Assembly: GCA_911728435.2 (NCBI GenBank)
Contig: OU452211.1
Location: 4,960,001 to 5,024,000 of the forward strand
Reading direction: 5' to 3'
Length of the DNA stretch: 64,000 nucleotides
Origin: Apoderus coryli
Taxonomy: Eukaryota; Arthropoda; Insecta; Coleoptera; Attelabidae
The notes beneath the pieces were generated by a model that worked only from the letters and a program-made list of their open reading frames with translations, was not told the origin of the DNA and did not search any database. The number at the start of each line of letters is the position of its first letter. Position 1 is the first letter of the stretch. The position numbers and the translations under genes were made by a program. Below, piece by piece: positions 61,818 through 64,000 of the stretch.

Positions 61818-62558
61818 CATTATGATTGGTCATCTTAGAGATATAAGGAATAGCCAATCGCTGATACGGAAGGGTTTTAAATTAAGAATCCCTATCCTCC
61901 TAATATGTAGTCCATTCTGGCGATGACCCTTCCAGTTGTGTCCTAACATTCTTTAAACTAACAAGTGTAACTTGGCCGTATGTGGCCTTATATTTTAATG
62001 TAAGTAATATTATTTGTATTATATCATTATAATTAATATTCCCTCTAACTCTAGAGTCAATAATTTTGTATACTCTGCTGAACTTTCTCAACTGTTTATG
62101 ATTCAATCTTTTGGATATGATAAGAAAATCTAAACGTGACATAAGGTTACAGTTTGACTGCACTTTTAACAGGAAAATCTGCTAAAAGGTCTTCAAATGC
62201 AGCAACTTCAAATTTATAGTCATCATTAACTAAAAGCTAATGTACCTATTGAGTGAGTAACTTCCAGATCTTCGGCAGCAGAGGTTATCGAAAATATGAT
62301 CAATTGCAATATATGAAAATTTTAAGGAGCAAGCATAAATGTGAGGCCATTCTGGCAACCGATTTTGCTATTTTGTCTTGTTTTTCTTAACCACAAAGGT
62401 TCAAAGTTTAATATTTCGAAAAACAAATTCCACGTCAGCGTCGTACACTTCTCCAAGAAATGAACACCAAAAAATGACCAGATATTTAATGCGAATTTTT
62501 ATCTAGAGCATGTATCCGATTGGAACGATTTTTTTTTTATTGAAGGGCTTTTTATTAC

Positions 62559-63020
62559 TACAGGGTGTAACAATCGATATGTGTTTTTACCTAAAATTTG
62601 CAAAACCCTTATTAATTAATTCCACATAGATGCTAGCAAGTTAGAACTCATATCGTAGTCAAGGTTTATCTTTTATTTACATTGTCTTTTCTCAAACATG
62701 GAATGTCAGTAGCGTGTATTTCCACCTCTAGCACGAATAATAACGTCTTGGCAACGCCGGTTCATACTTAAAATAAGCGTCCGTATTTCATTTTGGTTTA
62801 ATTCGTCCCTAATTTGAACTAATCCCCCCCCAAATCTGCTATGGTGTTTAATTGATGACGTTCCTCTTGTAATCTTCGACCAAGGGTATGCACAAGAAGT
62901 TTAAAATTGGATTTAAATCCGGTCTTCTGACTGGCTATTAATGCCGACTTCCACCAGATAACGTTGTACATCTCGAGCAACTTGACGTGTGACATTATGG
63001 TGCATTTTGATCATTTTCAT
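62559..63020 (-). pseudogene. Tc1-like transposase 3' relic in Dscam1 intron
   Basis: Minus-strand reading across frameshifts and stops gives HVARDVQRYLVEVGI, RRPDLNPI, RRLQEERHQLNTIADL, then IRTLILSMNRRCQDVIIRAR and GGNTRY-stop. This is the characteristic C-terminal third of Tc1 transposases, including the Asp before LNPI (DD34E domain). A terminal-repeat-like CAGGGTGTAACAATCGATATG lies at 62,561. It occupies the intron between the second transmembrane exon and the first common cytoplasmic exon of Dscam1. Confidence 0.72.
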
Positions 63021-63147
63021 TCAGTATCAAGTAAAAACATGTTGTGCTACGTATACCTATCTTCGGAAAGTGTGAAAGTTAGGTTAAGGAAGTATATTAA
63101 AAAAAAACTCTCATAATTAAAACAGAACCGTAATAATTCAACCGTAC

Positions 63148-63351
63148 ACATGCAATCGCCGCGCAATCTCGTTTGCAACGGCCCATGTGCTTTCCTTGAA
63201 AGTGCGACACAAACCACTACAACGCCTACAACCACGACGACCACAGTCGCCGCTACTGGCACCGCAATATTCCAATCCACCCAGTCTGGCACCCAAGGGA
63301 AGAACACTCTAATACTGGTCGAAGTACCATCTCGTGCTGGTGCAATAGTAC
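63148..63351 (-). CDS. Dscam1: Dscam1 alternative transmembrane exon, downstream copy (17.2-type)
   Basis: Second, mutually exclusive candidate transmembrane exon. It starts after a CTTCTTCTAG acceptor with the same TIAPAR peptide as its neighbour, then a different juxtamembrane segment (FFPWVPDWVDWN) and a valine-rich membrane span (VPVAATVVVVVVGVVVVCV) followed by ALSRKAHGPLQTRLRGD. The exon is 204 nt if the donor is ATGT|gtacgg. This is the only convincing phase-1 donor near the end of the membrane/juxtamembrane peptide, but it is weak, so the 3' boundary is uncertain. It would make this form 15 residues longer on the cytoplasmic side than the upstream alternative. The shared entry and exit phase means either exon joins the same flanking exons. 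If both were included, the protein would keep frame but carry two membrane spans. Confidence 0.87.
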
Positions 63352-63394
63352 CTAGAAGAAGTACCAATACATTTTGAAACAGCATTTTATTTAC

Positions 63395-63553
63395 CTTTAT
63401 TGTAATGTCCTTTGCCACGCAAAACGCATATCACTATAATGGCAACGATAATGACGAGCACTGCAGCCACTACGGGAACTACAAGGTTTAGGTTGGCGAG
63501 GATTATTTGGATGGTGTCCTCTTTGGGGATTTCGCGGGCCGGGGCAATAGTAC
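63395..63553 (-). CDS. Dscam1: Dscam1 alternative transmembrane exon, upstream copy (17.1-type)
   Basis: Encodes the junction between the last fibronectin domain and the cytoplasmic tail of Dscam1, a homophilic cell-surface receptor for neuronal self-avoidance and, in insects, immunity. The 159-nt exon starts after a TTTGGTTTCAG acceptor in phase 1 (TIAPAREIPKEDTIQ) and ends AAAG|gtaaat in phase 1. A hydrophobic run of about 23 residues (LVVPVVAAVLVIIVAIIVICVL, sequence seen directly) is followed by a basic stop-transfer RGKGHYNK. The next exon joins in frame to give K-D-DVVYNQ, as in known Dscam1. In Drosophila, alternative transmembrane/juxtamembrane exons steer the receptor to dendrites or axons; that role is inferred here. 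Only 43 nt separates it from the second transmembrane exon. The exon numbering is borrowed from Drosophila. Confidence 0.93.
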
Positions 63554-64000
63554 CTGAAACCAAAAAGTACACAAGGGTGGAGAGGTGGTGGTTAGCATAG
63601 CAGAGGGGGTTTTGCTCTCAAAGCGGATTAAGATTATGTATAGACTCTCGAAAGGTTAGGTTTATTTATTTAACAAACATTGGTTCATTCGGTTAAGGTT
63701 AATTATTGCTTAGATCTTCATTTATCTTAACTATTTTCTAAACTGCTAAATATAACAATTTGCCTATTTATTTTGTATTCAACGAGGAGGTAAATGTCTT
63801 TAAAACTTTTATTACGTTACTTTAATTCAAAATGGTTTGCTGTAAAACTATTGTCCACTCACATGAACGAAGTTACAAAGAAAAGTAACCAACACACTTG
63901 CTTACTTGTACAAAGTGTGTACTATTGAAACCAGACACGATACAATCTTGAATAATCTTGACGAGGTCTCGGCTTTTTACATACAGTTGTACAGCAAGAT
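63554..64000 (-). other. Dscam1 intron 5' of the transmembrane exons
   Basis: No coding exon is seen. The preceding Dscam1 fibronectin exon must lie beyond the right edge. It should end in phase 1, since the codon split before TIAPAR needs its first base from upstream. Confidence 0.6.

Noticed and set aside
63150..63377. Threonine-rich plus-strand open frame
   Set aside because: It is the antisense shadow of the valine-rich transmembrane exon; ACC/ACA runs mirror GTT/GTG codons.
63412..63600. Plus-strand open frame over the first transmembrane exon
   Set aside because: Antisense shadow of the Dscam1 exon with proper splice sites on the minus strand.

Overview
The window is AT-rich animal DNA with intron-split genes, canonical GT-AG splice sites and many fossil transposons. 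It fits an insect. A beetle or similar holometabolan is plausible, but the sequence alone does not prove the order. No prokaryotic features, CRISPR arrays or rRNA were seen.

Two real genes are recognisable, both on the minus strand. (1) 56,073-63,553 is the 3' end of Dscam1, the hypervariable homophilic neuronal and immune receptor. It holds two alternative transmembrane exons separated by only 43 nt, then eight cytoplasmic exons ending in the C-terminus TAYDTVAV. One of these is a 15-nt microexon. Almost every junction is phase 1, so exons can be swapped or skipped without breaking the frame. The extracellular exons lie beyond the right edge. A transposon-poor AT-rich block (about 51.9-56.07 kb) is the likely 3' UTR. 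(2) 21,590-45,618 is an orthologue of vertebrate VGLL4 and Drosophila Tgi, a Hippo-pathway corepressor. It has an N-terminal SPLDVLSRAA block (45.4 kb), an exon with two PPxY motifs (22.5-22.8 kb) and a last exon with two TDU domains (21.6-21.9 kb). A phase-compatible candidate alternative first exon lies at 28.7 kb. Its roughly 22.6-kb intron is loaded with transposon remains.

The rest is transposon graveyard: Tc1/mariner relics (7.2, 13.7, 30.8, 33.9, 42.0, 46.8 and 62.7 kb), a hAT copy with an intact 8-bp target duplication nested in a Tc1-like element (4.2-5.85 kb), LINE reverse-transcriptase fragments (17.9, 24.9, 26.8-28.5, 32.3-33.5, 37.0-38.1, 39.8 and 57.7 kb), two tRNA-derived SINEs, and several foldback or hairpin elements (17.4, 20.3, 44.6 and 47.7 kb). 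A hammerhead-core-like motif ending in GAAACG(TTG) recurs at several unrelated places.

Region by region: 1-21 kb is non-genic with transposons and one CACGTG-bearing GC-richer patch at 6.3-6.7 kb; 21.6-45.6 kb is Tgi/Vgll4; 45.6-51.9 kb is intergenic or upstream Tgi; 51.9-63.6 kb is Dscam1; 63.6-64 kb is Dscam1 intron. All calls come from reading translations and splice sites by eye, with no database search.
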